From contig NW_027043828.1 of assembly GCF_037102585.1 (NCBI RefSeq), positions 186,001 to 250,000 on the forward strand: a DNA stretch of 64,000 nt, written 5' to 3'. Positions 20,780-29,696 of this stretch are shown one piece after another. The number at the start of each line of letters is the position of its first letter. Within the stretch, counting starts at the first letter, position 1. This stretch comes from Saccharomycopsis crataegensis (taxonomy: Eukaryota > Ascomycota > Saccharomycetes > Ascoideales > Saccharomycopsidaceae). Both the position numbers and the translations under genes were made by a program. A model generated the notes under the pieces. The model was not told the origin of the DNA, did not search any database, and saw nothing but the letters and a program-made list of their open reading frames with translations.

Positions 20780-21778
20780 TCAAATTGATCTGCGCTTCAT
20801 TGAAGATTTTCTAGTAACTTTAACCTCAGCATTGTTACTGGATTCAGATTTCGCCATTGCTTTGGCAACGTTGATGTCGAGTTCCAATTTCTTCAGTTTG
20901 TTGGAGGTGGCATTATGGGTTCTATAATGTTGCATGCAATTATCCTTTCTGGAAAATCTCGAAGAACAACCAGGCCAAGAACATTCGAATTTTTTCTCTC
21001 CTGAATGGATTTTTTTATGTCTTGTCAAGTGGCCGGTGGTCTTGAACCGTTTATCACAGACTTTGCATTGGAATTTTCTGTTCTTGAAAATATCTGGGTT
21101 GGAAATAAATCTCGAAGTGTAGAAATTCACACTTTTGGAAGATGTTAAAATATTTTCGGTGGTGGTTCCCGTTGGCGAAAGATCGAAATTCAATAATTTA
21201 CTTTCACTACTGGTGGTGGTGATGAGTTTCAAGTTCAATGGGCCGAAATCTAAAACTCCAGTATGGGATTCGAAAGAGAGTGGCTCATCGAGCAATCTTT
21301 TTGGAGCGGCAGGAGGGGAAGCAAGATGTTGATCGAATGATCTCAATGGGGTGAGTGGGGCAGAAATTGGTGAGCAGCTTATGCTACTACTGTTGCTGCT
21401 GAAAGTTGAAGTTTTCGATACTGGGGTGAATGGTCTAGCAAGCAGGGACAATGGAGTAGAACTTCTTGAGTCGAAGGATTCAAATGGGGTGATTGGTCTA
21501 GCAAGAATCATTCTATCGTTCATGGATGCAGTGGTGGAATGAAAATTAGAATTTTCTTCATGATGACAATTGTCATTATGGTTATGATGGCGATTGAATG
21601 AACTGAACAATGGGAAAGCATTAGGTGAGGATTCTTCGCTGTCGTTCAATAAAGAATCGATCTTGATGGATCTTCTTGGGGTCGCACTTCCAGAAGATAC
21701 GGAGCCAGAGTCCGAGGATATGACCTTCTTATTGGAGTTATAATCATAAGAGAATCTTTCTGAGCTGAGGGAGGTCAT
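20780..21778 (-). CDS. Two-finger C2H2 transcription factor, Nrg1/2-like
   Basis: 332 residues with two adjacent C2H2 fingers at about 238-258 and 266-288: CKVCDKRFKTTGHLTRH, the linker HSGEKK, then CSWPGCSSRFSRKDNCMQH. The TxGHLxRH helix, SGEKK linker and RFSRxDNCxQHYRTH are characteristic of the Nrg1/Nrg2 repressors (glucose repression, filamentation and stress genes). The N-terminal 230 residues are Ser-rich with SP/TP repeats (ITPFES, PLTPLRS) and no folded domain; the C-terminus is basic and may contribute nuclear import. Its divergent neighbour at 22576 has a very similar first finger. The start ATG at 21778 is supported by an AT-rich leader. Factor family likely; exact orthology not certain. 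Confidence 0.8.
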   Translation of the reverse strand: MTSLSSERFSYDYNSNKKVISSDSGSVSSGSATPRRSIKIDSLLNDSEESSPNAFPLFSSFNRHHNHNDNCHHEENSNFHSTTASMNDRMILARPITPFESFDSRSSTPLSLLARPFTPVSKTSTFSSNSSSISCSPISAPLTPLRSFDQHLASPPAAPKRLLDEPLSFESHTGVLDFGPLNLKLITTTSSESKLLNFDLSPTGTTTENILTSSKSVNFYTSRFISNPDIFKNRKFQCKVCDKRFKTTGHLTRHKKIHSGEKKFECSWPGCSSRFSRKDNCMQHYRTHNATSNKLKKLELDINVAKAMAKSESSNNAEVKVTRKSSMKRRSI

Positions 21779-22575
21779 TTTGGCAAATGTGTATATATGT
21801 GTGGAACTTTTGAAGAGGTTTTTAATAATTGAATAATTTCTTAAGAGAACTGAGCATAAATCAAGGGCAAAGAGGGATTCATCCCATTATTTAAATAAAA
21901 TATCCGTAGTTCTAAAAAAAACCACTGCCGAAGGTTGGCATTCCTTTATTCTCGTTAAAATACAAGGCATTCTCCAATTATCCATAACCTTTGAAGAAAA
22001 AATATCCTCACAATCCGTACTATCCTTAGCAGTGCAATCACCTTTCCGAAAAGCATTTCACCTAAGCTTTGGAGCCGTGTGCATATCGATGGTGGATATT
22101 TCTTTCGCGTATGGTCCACAAATTTCCCAACTTTGATAAAAATAGCACGCTTATATGGTGCTTCCCACTGGAATGTGGGAGTATTCCTTAGTGTGAGTCT
22201 AGAACCACCTTGAGGGTGCCTCGAACCGACAATTTAGGAGGGCTTTGGTCGAGTGAAACAAGCATATCAGCAACATATACGTCAATATCTGCTGGTCAGC
22301 TTTCACTGCTTCCAACCCAACCTTCCGCAATAGTATGGTTTTGGATGAAACCCCAGGGTTGTACTTTTAGGGTACCGACCCGCCAGTGAGGATGGACGTC
22401 TGACGCATGTTGGAGGACTCAGCGGTGGGTGCTGCAGCACCCGGTTTCATCTGACACACCGTGATGGAAATATATAAATAACCTAAGAATATCCCCAGAA
22501 CTATCCATGATTATTTATGTTGATCAATACCATTACTATATTCTTGCTACACCATTACAATCATCTAATACTGCC
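21779..22575. promoter_or_regulatory. Shared upstream region of two divergent zinc-finger genes
   Basis: About 800 bases without a gene between two related C2H2 factor genes. It holds a TATATAAATA box at 22471-22480 serving the plus-strand gene and a perfect 16-base palindrome GGGTGCTGCAGCACCC at 22427-22442. It also has several GGGT/ACCC-containing sites (about 22205-22215, 22372-22383) that could bind C2H2 proteins of the CCCT/AGGGG-binding type. The length and site density suggest heavily regulated genes. Confidence 0.45.
22427..22442. repeat. 16-base perfect palindrome
   Basis: GGGTGCTGCAGCACCC reads the same on both strands, about 30 bases upstream of the TATA box of the single-finger gene. 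A near-identical site, GGGTGCAGCACCC, occurs at 25550-25562. Confidence 0.6.
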
Positions 22576-23220
22576 ATGTTGTCTTCTGCCTTCCCAGCTT
22601 ACAAGAGCCCTTTCCCAAGTCTCACCCCAAACGGCGCCACTGACCTGTCAACGCCTCGGAAAATCTCTCTTCCTCCAATCGATTCTCTATTGCAATATCA
22701 TTACGAGGCTCCTAGCTCAAATCATTACTCCTATACCTATCAAAGACCCCAATACTATCCTTCCCCAGTGGCTTCCTCTTCATATACCTCCCCAACAACC
22801 AGCCCAATCTCTCCTCTTCTTGGGTTACCAACCTTCGGGTCTTCTATTGTGGTCCAACCAGAACTCCCAAAGGCTGCCTCAGCGCAACAAGTTTCTACAA
22901 GACCAGCCATGATGAAAACCATCAAGCCTCAGCTGAAAGTGATGGCCGCCAAACAGCCAGCCAAACCACTTTCATTCGAAGAAATGACTTCTAATGTATT
23001 CTTTTCAAACCCAAATTTCGAAAAAGATATCAGAAAACATAAATGTGTAACCTGTGATAAAAGATTCAAATCCCAAGGTCATTTGAATAGACATAAACAA
23101 ACCCACAAAAAATCGAAGAAGGAAAACTGCGTGGCAAAACAAAACAAATCACCAAAAAGTTGCAAGTCAGTTAAGGTTGTACCTGAATCCAAAATGAGTT
23201 TGGTCAGATTGTTGTCTTGA
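22576..23220 (+). CDS. Single-finger C2H2 protein related to its divergent neighbour
   Basis: 214 residues from ATG 22576 (MLSSAFPAYKSPFP). An in-frame ATG at 22507 would add 23 residues, but lies only 27 bases after the TATA box at 22471-22480, so the later start is preferred. One C2H2 finger lies at about residues 157-177: CVTCDKRFKSQGHLNRH, followed directly by KKSKK instead of a second finger. The segment before it (FFSNPNFEKDIRKHKC) parallels FISNPDIFKNRKFQC in the neighbour at 20780-21778, so the two genes look like paralogues. The N-terminal half is Pro/Ser/Tyr-rich with SP motifs (SPISPLLGLP). A lone finger with a basic tail usually binds DNA weakly or needs a partner. Function inferred only as a transcription regulator. 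Confidence 0.7.
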   Translation: MLSSAFPAYKSPFPSLTPNGATDLSTPRKISLPPIDSLLQYHYEAPSSNHYSYTYQRPQYYPSPVASSSYTSPTTSPISPLLGLPTFGSSIVVQPELPKAASAQQVSTRPAMMKTIKPQLKVMAAKQPAKPLSFEEMTSNVFFSNPNFEKDIRKHKCVTCDKRFKSQGHLNRHKQTHKKSKKENCVAKQNKSPKSCKSVKVVPESKMSLVRLLS

Positions 23221-23656
23221 ATTTGCTCTCTTTAGTTTAGTCAGACGGTTAATGAAGTTTCGCCAGTTGTCTTTTTTTGGTCTGTGAGTGTGAGTGAGTG
23301 TGTGTGTGTGTGTGTGTGTTTTTTTGTTTCACTAGGAATTCTCTTGTACTAAGGTATTCTTATATTGTTTTGGGTTTGGGTTTTTATAGTTTTTGATTTT
23401 CTGGTTTCAATTATTTAGATTTTTACACTATAGATTTATATTTTTTATTTCGGTTATTGCACCAACTTCCTTAACTGCTGGACAGTTCATGTCTTTCTAC
23501 AACATTTTATTTCATTTTATTTCTGTCGTCGTATCAATATAGATCTTTATTTTAGAATTTATTTCACACAATAATTAACCCGTATCATTAAATAGAAAAA
23601 GAAAAAAAATCTTTAAATAAGTGTTGAGGATAATTTACCTCAGTATATTATACAAA
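23221..23656. other. Convergent 3' region with GT microsatellite
   Basis: T-rich spacer between the single-finger gene and RAD18. A (GT)n run lies at about 23285-23320. No coding signal. Confidence 0.5.
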
Positions 23657-25009
23657 CTACTCGACTTCTCCCGCTTTACTTCTTGCTTTACTCTCTTTTG
23701 CCCTTCGTACCAATTCATTGAACTCGTCTTTATACTTGTTCATCCAATTTCTACTGCCTGTCCTATTGTATTCTTTTCTTTGCTGGTTATTTGTAGAGTT
23801 TCCTTCTCCAAAATCCTGTCTAAGTCTTTGGTTATGTTGGTCCAAATTCTGGATACGCTCCCATTCTCGAAGTCTTGCTGAAATTTGTGCTTTGGATATC
23901 GGATAATTCGAATCAAGATTGGAATTCCAAAGTACAAGATATTGGTTATAGTAGGCGGCTAAGTGGTGTTTGGAATTTCCATTGTGGGTGGGGGTTGGGA
24001 TATTGTATTTTTTGAACTTTTCTTTTATTTTGGGAACTGAAAGCATCGAGAAATTCAATTTCGGAAGTTTCTTGGAACCAGGGTCGTCGGACAGAGAATT
24101 ATCACGGGTGGTAGATAACACAGAGGATGAGGATGGCAAAACTGATGGGGTTTTTTTAAGAAAATTTTGAAGGGAATTCTTCTTATTGCTAGAATTGATT
24201 AGGAGATTTGACTCATCATTGTTGTTCACTATTAGACTATCGTGTTTCTCCTCATCTAGAGTTTCAATTTTTTTGTCTTTCTCATCATCTTTCAAACCGC
24301 CGCCATCGACATCATGGTATTCTTTCTTTTTCCCAAAATACTCTGAAGTTGAACCGTAATCCGAAATTTCCACTACTCCATCACTAAAGTTTTCATTCAC
24401 CGATTCATTATCACTGATCACCACCACTTGATTTTCTATTTCCTTTTTGGGTACCGAAGTAGTAGATTTTTTAGTGATAAACCCAGAAATCGTTTTCCGC
24501 AGTCTTTTGGGCTTCTGTTTCTTTGTGTCGGGCTGCTCGGTGAGCTTTCTAGGAATATAAAAGTATTTGGAATTCGAACTTGGGGATATTAAAGAATCAT
24601 CAGATGGCGAAGTTTTTCTGGGCCCCAATTCCGAAGCAAACTTTACCTCTACAAGTTCTTTAATTTCATCATCCTTGGGCTGGGCATTATCTCCTGTTGA
24701 ATCTTTAGGATCAGGGTTTTCAAGTTTCTTCACCAACGCGTACAATCGGGAGCTATTGAAGGTGTACCATCGTGTAATTTCCTCAAGTACTGGCACTTTG
24801 ACTATCTGAGACTCCAATAGTTCGACATTACACACCGGACACAGGTTTTTTGTCGAAAGTGAGTTGCGAATACAAAAGGAACAATAACTGTGATGACAGA
24901 TCAGAGATACCACTGGAGCAGAGAATGGCTCTTTACAAATGGTGCAGGTCACTAGCGAATCTAGCTGGCAACCTTCGGGAAACACGGTCTTTTCCCACGG
25001 AATGTTCAT
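23657..25009 (-). CDS. RAD18: Post-replication repair E3 ubiquitin ligase Rad18
   Basis: 450 residues. A C3HC4 RING lies at residues 22-60 (C22, C25, C38, H40, C43, C46, C57, C60; TCTICKEPFSAPVV, CHHSYCSFCIRNSL, CPVC) with the leading FPEGCQLDSLV typical of Rad18. A SAP-like DNA-binding segment follows at about 320-360 (LSVPKIKEKFKKYNIPT, then HLAAYYNQYLVLWNSNLDS). With Rad6 the protein mono-ubiquitinates PCNA at stalled forks. The canonical C2HC UBZ finger between RING and SAP is missing: there is no Cys after residue 60. The middle has two SUMO-interaction-like motifs, VVVISD (195-200) and VVEISD (212-217), each followed by acidic residues. The last 80 residues are basic, where Rad18 usually binds Rad6. 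Confidence 0.85.
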   Translation of the reverse strand: MNIPWEKTVFPEGCQLDSLVTCTICKEPFSAPVVSLICHHSYCSFCIRNSLSTKNLCPVCNVELLESQIVKVPVLEEITRWYTFNSSRLYALVKKLENPDPKDSTGDNAQPKDDEIKELVEVKFASELGPRKTSPSDDSLISPSSNSKYFYIPRKLTEQPDTKKQKPKRLRKTISGFITKKSTTSVPKKEIENQVVVISDNESVNENFSDGVVEISDYGSTSEYFGKKKEYHDVDGGGLKDDEKDKKIETLDEEKHDSLIVNNNDESNLLINSSNKKNSLQNFLKKTPSVLPSSSSVLSTTRDNSLSDDPGSKKLPKLNFSMLSVPKIKEKFKKYNIPTPTHNGNSKHHLAAYYNQYLVLWNSNLDSNYPISKAQISARLREWERIQNLDQHNQRLRQDFGEGNSTNNQQRKEYNRTGSRNWMNKYKDEFNELVRRAKESKARSKAGEVE

Positions 25010-25890
25010 GTCTTTTTTTTTTTATCTTCTCATGGGAATTTATGATGTCCTCTACTGTCTTTTTTTTTTTTTCTTCTATCTTTTACCTTTTGTCTAAATG
25101 TGCTTCTTATTTTGTGCTGCTTCCTCATCTCTTTTCTTTAAGAATATTTGAAAAATTGCCGTTGCAACCAAAGGGTCACCCTACTTCTAGATTACGCTCC
25201 ACATCAAATAAGGAAATTCCCACAGATGAATTAGATAATGTTTTTGGTATTCGAATGAGAGGAGTGGGGTAATGTTGAAGATATTTTGAATAGTAATTTA
25301 TATATCCAAAACAGAATAGTTTAGACCAATTCCGAGCTAAAAATTACCTTCATCACGTGGAAAAAAGGATAAACTTTCGAATATCTCGTAATAGCAATAT
25401 ATACAAGTGTTGTAGAAGATGATCTGACATACATACATATATATATATATATAAACGTTTTAAAATAAAGAGGATTGGAATATATCAACTAGAAAAGTAT
25501 GTGAGAGAAAGGCCACACTAAGAATAATAAAGCCAGGCGATAGTAACGCGGGTGCAGCACCCCAAATGTGTCAAAAATCGTCCCTCGTTTGCTTTGATAT
25601 GTCAATAATTGATAAATACACCAGCTTTTTGAGATCGAAAATCTGTGGCATACAATATTCAATATTATCTTCAATATTCTATTCTTTTTTTTTTTTTGTC
25701 ATATTGGCTTTATATCAAGAGTTTGAATACTATGACCCAAATACCATAGCCTTGATGCGATTTACATATAAGTCTAGCACCAATGCCGTAAATCAGTTTA
25801 GTTCTTATTTAATAATAGCCATTTAAATACCCTGATATGGAAAAAAAATGAAGCAAAACAGAGAAAAAAATTATTAAAAATAAAAAGTGT
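25010..25890. other. RAD18 upstream region and low-complexity DNA
   Basis: Contains a CACGTG E-box (25354-25359), a (TA)n run at about 25437-25452 and the inverted repeat GGGTGCAGCACCC at 25550-25562. A frame of 86 codons on the plus strand (25566-25826) has one hydrophobic stretch partly made by a T run (SFFFFVILALY); it resembles no known protein and I do not call it a gene. Confidence 0.35.
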
Positions 25891-26019
25891 ATGTCAAAAC
25901 TAAAATCTCCGCAAAGGATGATGGTTGGGAAGATAGTGAATATACTCAGTAACGAGTTGATTGAAATTCCACTCAAGAATTTGAAGAAACTATCTGATAT
26001 TTTGCAAACACTACTTTAA
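25891..26019 (+). CDS. Possible 42-residue small protein, unknown
   Basis: ATG 25891 to TAA. The peptide starts MSKLKSPQRMMVGKIVNILS and goes on with NELIEIPLKNLKKLSDILQ, a regular amphipathic, helix-forming composition with no low complexity, which is unusual for chance AT-rich sequence. The ATG overlaps GTATGT (25889-25894), a canonical yeast splice donor, so this could also be part of a spliced transcript. It ends 9 bases before the convergent minus-strand ORF. No family recognised. Confidence 0.3.
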   Translation: MSKLKSPQRMMVGKIVNILSNELIEIPLKNLKKLSDILQTLL

Positions 26020-26028
26020 TAATATCAG

Positions 26029-26283
26029 CTATAGCTTCAATATATTCTGGTCAGTATTGCCAGGTATTCTGATTGAATCTAAGCCGATTTGACGAAGTGA
26101 CACTGCTACCCATTCAATTTCTTCCTGGATTTCTTCTTTGAAAAGAGCCCATTCTCGAAGAAACCAGTCTCTATTGTCTTCAATTGTGTATGTTATTCTC
26201 CCATTAACGTAAGCCAGTGCCACAACATCATCATTCGTGATGGAATTGCCGTTTTTGGTATGCCCAGCATCAATCATAATCAT
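26029..26283 (-). CDS. Small ORF, second of an overlapping pair, unknown
   Basis: 84 codons: starts MIMIDAGHTKNGN, then NDDVVALAYVNGRITYTIED, followed by a Trp/Glu-rich helical segment (WFLREWALFKEEIQEEIEWV) and IRIPGNTDQ. The composition looks like real protein. Its ATG overlaps the TGA of the upstream ORF in an ATGA, immediately after a run of six A; one extra A, or a -1 shift, would fuse the two into one protein of about 150 residues. The helix followed by an IP motif faintly recalls Borealin/Nbl1 N-termini, but this is too weak to name it. Confidence 0.4.
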   Translation of the reverse strand: MIMIDAGHTKNGNSITNDDVVALAYVNGRITYTIEDNRDWFLREWALFKEEIQEEIEWVAVSLRQIGLDSIRIPGNTDQNILKL

Positions 26284-26477
26284 TTTTTGAATGCTGTTCG
26301 TATTGGAACAGACTTTCTCATTATTTTCGGGGGGAGATTTGTGATTACTTGATTATTAAAATTCTTTTCAGGCGACTTCACGCCACCTCGTGAACTATTA
26401 ACTTTAGGTTTGAGCCTAGTTGGAAGACATCTTTGCATGGAATTCTTTCGGAAGCTTGGTTGGATTCTTGTTTTCAT
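26280..26477 (-). CDS. Small basic ORF, first of an overlapping pair, unknown
   Basis: 65 codons, strongly basic (MKTRIQPSFRKNSMQRC start, then LPTRLKPKVNSSRGGVKSP and IMRKSVPIRTAFKK). It ends at AAA AAA TGA, where the next ORF starts in the -1 frame. It is probably the N-terminal part of the same gene as 26029-26283; no splice sites were found that would join them. Confidence 0.4.
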   Translation of the reverse strand: MKTRIQPSFRKNSMQRCLPTRLKPKVNSSRGGVKSPEKNFNNQVITNLPPKIMRKSVPIRTAFKK

Positions 26478-26948
26478 TTAATCTATTCTACTCGAGGATT
26501 TCTTTATTTTTTTAAAAAAAAAACAAAAAAAAAAAACTCTTGAGAATAAATTTGAGGAACTTCTATTTTTCCTAATGTCTATTTTATTTCATTTTGCGCC
26601 AGCAATGCAAGGGAGATCTGCTCACAAGTAAGGAAAAAGCTAATGAAAATGACGGTTATACCGAAATTTAGACACCTAATTGACCTTTTAGTACACTTGA
26701 TTAGCCTAGTTTTCTTGGTATAGTATTCTACAGTATGCCACTAATAAATATAGCCAAATAGAAGCTCTACCAATGATGAAAAAGATCTTGCCAAAAACTA
26801 AAGACAATTTTAAACTAAACTAAGCGGAAAAAAAAAAAAAGCGAAACTAATAAAAATATAGAAAAAATAATAAAATTGTAGAAGAAATAATAAAAATGTA
26901 AGAATAATAGAAATGTAGCAATATTACCACTTTTATTTAAAAAGGAAA
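26478..26948. other. Intergenic region, nothing coding seen
   Basis: Upstream of the small minus-strand ORF and 3' of the phosphodiesterase gene. It is A-rich, with a degenerate tandem array of short AATAAAAATGTAGAA-like units at about 26850-26920. Confidence 0.45.
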
Positions 26949-28922
26949 TTAGGAACTTTTCATACAAGCGTCATATTCTACTCTCGTGAAACTGCTGGCA
27001 TAGCACCAGAAATCAGCACAGTCGCCTTTACTGCAATCTGGGTTTTCTGGCGAGTCTCTCACCGAATAGATTCCAAACATCTGAGCTGTAGAGTTGTCAT
27101 CTCTAACTGCGTGAGCCACTTTCCCCCAGAAAGTAGCGTTCAATGGAGCATCACTTGGCCAAGTACCGTCCAAATCATAAGTTTCTCTAGCGTCATACAA
27201 ATGATCCCATTGAGGTTCGGCCCCATCGTTATTCAAAGTGTCAGCAAGTTGAGAATAATAATTATGAGAATTCATCACACTATAGGTTTTAGCATCGATT
27301 TCGTACCATCTCCAGCCTGGATTATGGTACCAAATAGGGCTGACGGATTGGGAAACCCAAGCGAAAGCGGTTTCGTCCCCAAGTTCCTTACCATCACTGG
27401 CGTACAACACACTGAATTGATCAATGTGGGTATGACCAAAGAAGATCCCGGCAATAACGTGGGGAGAAAATCTGGCGACAAGCTTGGAATAGATTTTGGC
27501 AGGGATTGGAAGAGCATCATAGTCATTGAATGGAATGTGACTCATGATCCATACTCTTTCGCCAGCTTGTTCTGCCATCGAAAGCTCACTTGCAAGCCAT
27601 CTAAGAGTTCCAAAAGTATCAGGATTGGTCATGTTCCAATATGAATAAAGATTCTTTTGGTAGTAAGTGTTACTATTGATAGAAATGATACGTAATCCCT
27701 GTTTGGCCTTCACGGAGAACCCACAATAATGTGATCTAACCTCTTGAGCGGTTTGGTTATCGATCCATCCGAAATCGCTCCAAAGATGAGCCATAAGGTC
27801 GGAATTCCAAGTATATTTATTATCGAATCCTGAAGCTTCTTGAGCAATTTGACCATATGGATAAGTGTCGTGGTTCCCCATCAGAGAATACACTGGGATA
27901 TCTCCGAACCAATGTTTCATGTCTCTGAGCATTCTTTCTTCTTCTTCCACAATGTACGAGAAACTCAGGTACTGTGTTTCAAGATGATCAACAAGATCTC
28001 CAGTAAAAATGGCGAAATCAAACGAGATGTTATGTTCTTTTTGAAAATCATTCACGGACTTAAGGGAACTATTGACAAGGGTTTCTGGAGAATCACAATA
28101 ATAAGTCCCGAACAGTGTTGCCGGTTGCCAAGTTGACATATTTTTTTCGGTAATTGGTGCACCTTTGATAAAAGTCCCATTTTCGGCGTAATAAGAATTT
28201 TCATAGACTGATGAATAGTTGTTTTGGATATAAGTGTCATAAAATTCTTGTGGGATTTGCTCATCATTATAATTATGACTGGTGCAACACATTCCTGCAT
28301 CAGTACAATTCGACTCCGCCGCCAGTTGGTAGGCCAATTCAAGATGATGGTCAGAAATGTGTAACACGTTGAAAGTTTCTCCACTGGTTGGTGGTTCTAC
28401 CGCGTTTTGGGGTTTTGGAGTAGTCACCCACTCATCGATATCAAAATCCATTGTATCAGGTAAAGGACAAGCCGAGCTTCTCTTATAATAACAATAATAT
28501 TGTCCGTCAATCTCTTCTGGCTCCATTAACGTCATCAAGTTCCCGAAATCACCACCAGAAGTAGAGGCATTGACGGTGACTCTTCCGTAAGTCATTTCAC
28601 AATTGATGTTGGACATGATCTTGTTGCGCTTGCACCATTGAGTGAAAACCGGAGGCACCAAATAATTTTTGGATAACGCAATAGATTTGGCGATGTTAAG
28701 CTCATTGATACATCTGTTGCACTTGCTTATGGTCGTGGAGTTGGTGATTGCGGAAAGTTCGTCGACGTACTGGGATACTAACTGGACATCTTCACTATTG
28801 AGGGGAATCTGAGGAACTTTGAAGAAGTCCGGCAAAGGAATATCAAGCTCATAATTATATTGAACTGGAAGGGCCAAGAGTAGGGAGGGTAGTAATGATA
28901 TGTAAAAAAGTAATGGTATCAT
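26949..28922 (-). CDS. Secreted acid-sphingomyelinase-like phosphodiesterase
   Basis: 657 residues. A signal peptide covers residues 1-17 (hydrophobic, ending LLALP). A Cys-rich saposin-B-like region follows (CNRCINELNIAK, then QWCKRNKI). The calcineurin-like metallophosphoesterase domain starts at about 190 with the binuclear metal-site motifs in the usual order: HISDHHLE, FTGDLVDH, LMGNHDTYP, MSHIPFNDY and FFGHTHIDQF. Many NxS/T sequons and paired cysteines (AGMCCTS, then CSKGDCADFWC at the end) fit an extracellular or vacuolar glycoprotein. Relatives cleave sphingomyelin or nucleotides/phosphodiesters; the yeast substrate is not predictable from sequence. No GPI-like C-terminal hydrophobic tail is seen. 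It is transcribed away from the protease array. Confidence 0.85.
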   Translation of the reverse strand: MIPLLFYISLLPSLLLALPVQYNYELDIPLPDFFKVPQIPLNSEDVQLVSQYVDELSAITNSTTISKCNRCINELNIAKSIALSKNYLVPPVFTQWCKRNKIMSNINCEMTYGRVTVNASTSGGDFGNLMTLMEPEEIDGQYYCYYKRSSACPLPDTMDFDIDEWVTTPKPQNAVEPPTSGETFNVLHISDHHLELAYQLAAESNCTDAGMCCTSHNYNDEQIPQEFYDTYIQNNYSSVYENSYYAENGTFIKGAPITEKNMSTWQPATLFGTYYCDSPETLVNSSLKSVNDFQKEHNISFDFAIFTGDLVDHLETQYLSFSYIVEEEERMLRDMKHWFGDIPVYSLMGNHDTYPYGQIAQEASGFDNKYTWNSDLMAHLWSDFGWIDNQTAQEVRSHYCGFSVKAKQGLRIISINSNTYYQKNLYSYWNMTNPDTFGTLRWLASELSMAEQAGERVWIMSHIPFNDYDALPIPAKIYSKLVARFSPHVIAGIFFGHTHIDQFSVLYASDGKELGDETAFAWVSQSVSPIWYHNPGWRWYEIDAKTYSVMNSHNYYSQLADTLNNDGAEPQWDHLYDARETYDLDGTWPSDAPLNATFWGKVAHAVRDDNSTAQMFGIYSVRDSPENPDCSKGDCADFWCYASSFTRVEYDACMKSS

Positions 28923-29696
28923 GATTGAGGGTAATGAAGGATAAAGAAGAAAAAAATTACAACAAAAGAAAAAAAAGGATGAAAAGCGGCTACTGCAAGT
29001 GCCTTCTTATATAATATAAATTTGTGATGATGACCCAGAGTCAATTCCAAGCCCCATAAGATTGAGACTCTTTGGCAAACAAGATATACCCACGTTGTCT
29101 ATGACCACATACCACAGGGCCCCACGGCGCATGTTAGCCTCCAATTAATTGAATTCGGAGTGAAAATCATCTGCACGGTTCCTGTTGTGATATGTGCATC
29201 TATACACATTAAGATACTTCTATCAATCTGATCATTGCATCAAATTGCACTATCACGCATTTATAAGCCTCCAACGTGGACAGTTTCTAGATTGTTTCTC
29301 CAAGAAATTGGAAACGAGATGAGCATTGTCTGGATGAGTGCTTGGAGAAACTCTGATTTCTTGGCTTCTCGTTTATTGTGGAGGGGAGGGAAGACCAGAG
29401 AAACATTAATGGGTATCTGGAGAAAATTATTCATTGGACAAAAAGGCGGTTGTTTCAGCATGCCGTACTAGGAGCCCCTATTTTTGGACGGATATTCCAT
29501 AATACCATCTATAAATAAAAGTATCCACCACTTGTTACGCGATTTTCTTTTGTTTTTTTATGTTTTTTAATTTCTTCTCTCTTGAGTCACCTATATTGTT
29601 ATCATACTTAGCAAATATATTGGATATATTAAATATACCAGAAATATCTCCCGTTTAGTATTTCTGATAATATATTTCTTTTAACCGATATACGAC
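28923..29696. promoter_or_regulatory. Divergent upstream region of phosphodiesterase and protease 1
   Basis: About 770 bases. It has a 10-base inverted repeat, TTTCTCCAAG (about 29291-29300) and CTTGGAGAAA (about 29340-29349), and a TATAAATA box at about 29510-29517, 180 bases before protease gene 1. A 78-codon frame at 29235-29471 looks random. Confidence 0.4.

Noticed and set aside
22190-22260. Possible tRNA-like sequence with CTCGAACCGAC
   Set aside because: No matching A box or cloverleaf pairing could be drawn.
25566-25826. 86-codon ORF with hydrophobic stretch
   Set aside because: The hydrophobic part comes from a T run; no conserved feature.
29235-29471. 78-codon ORF before protease 1
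   Set aside because: Lies across an inverted repeat in the promoter region; resembles no protein.
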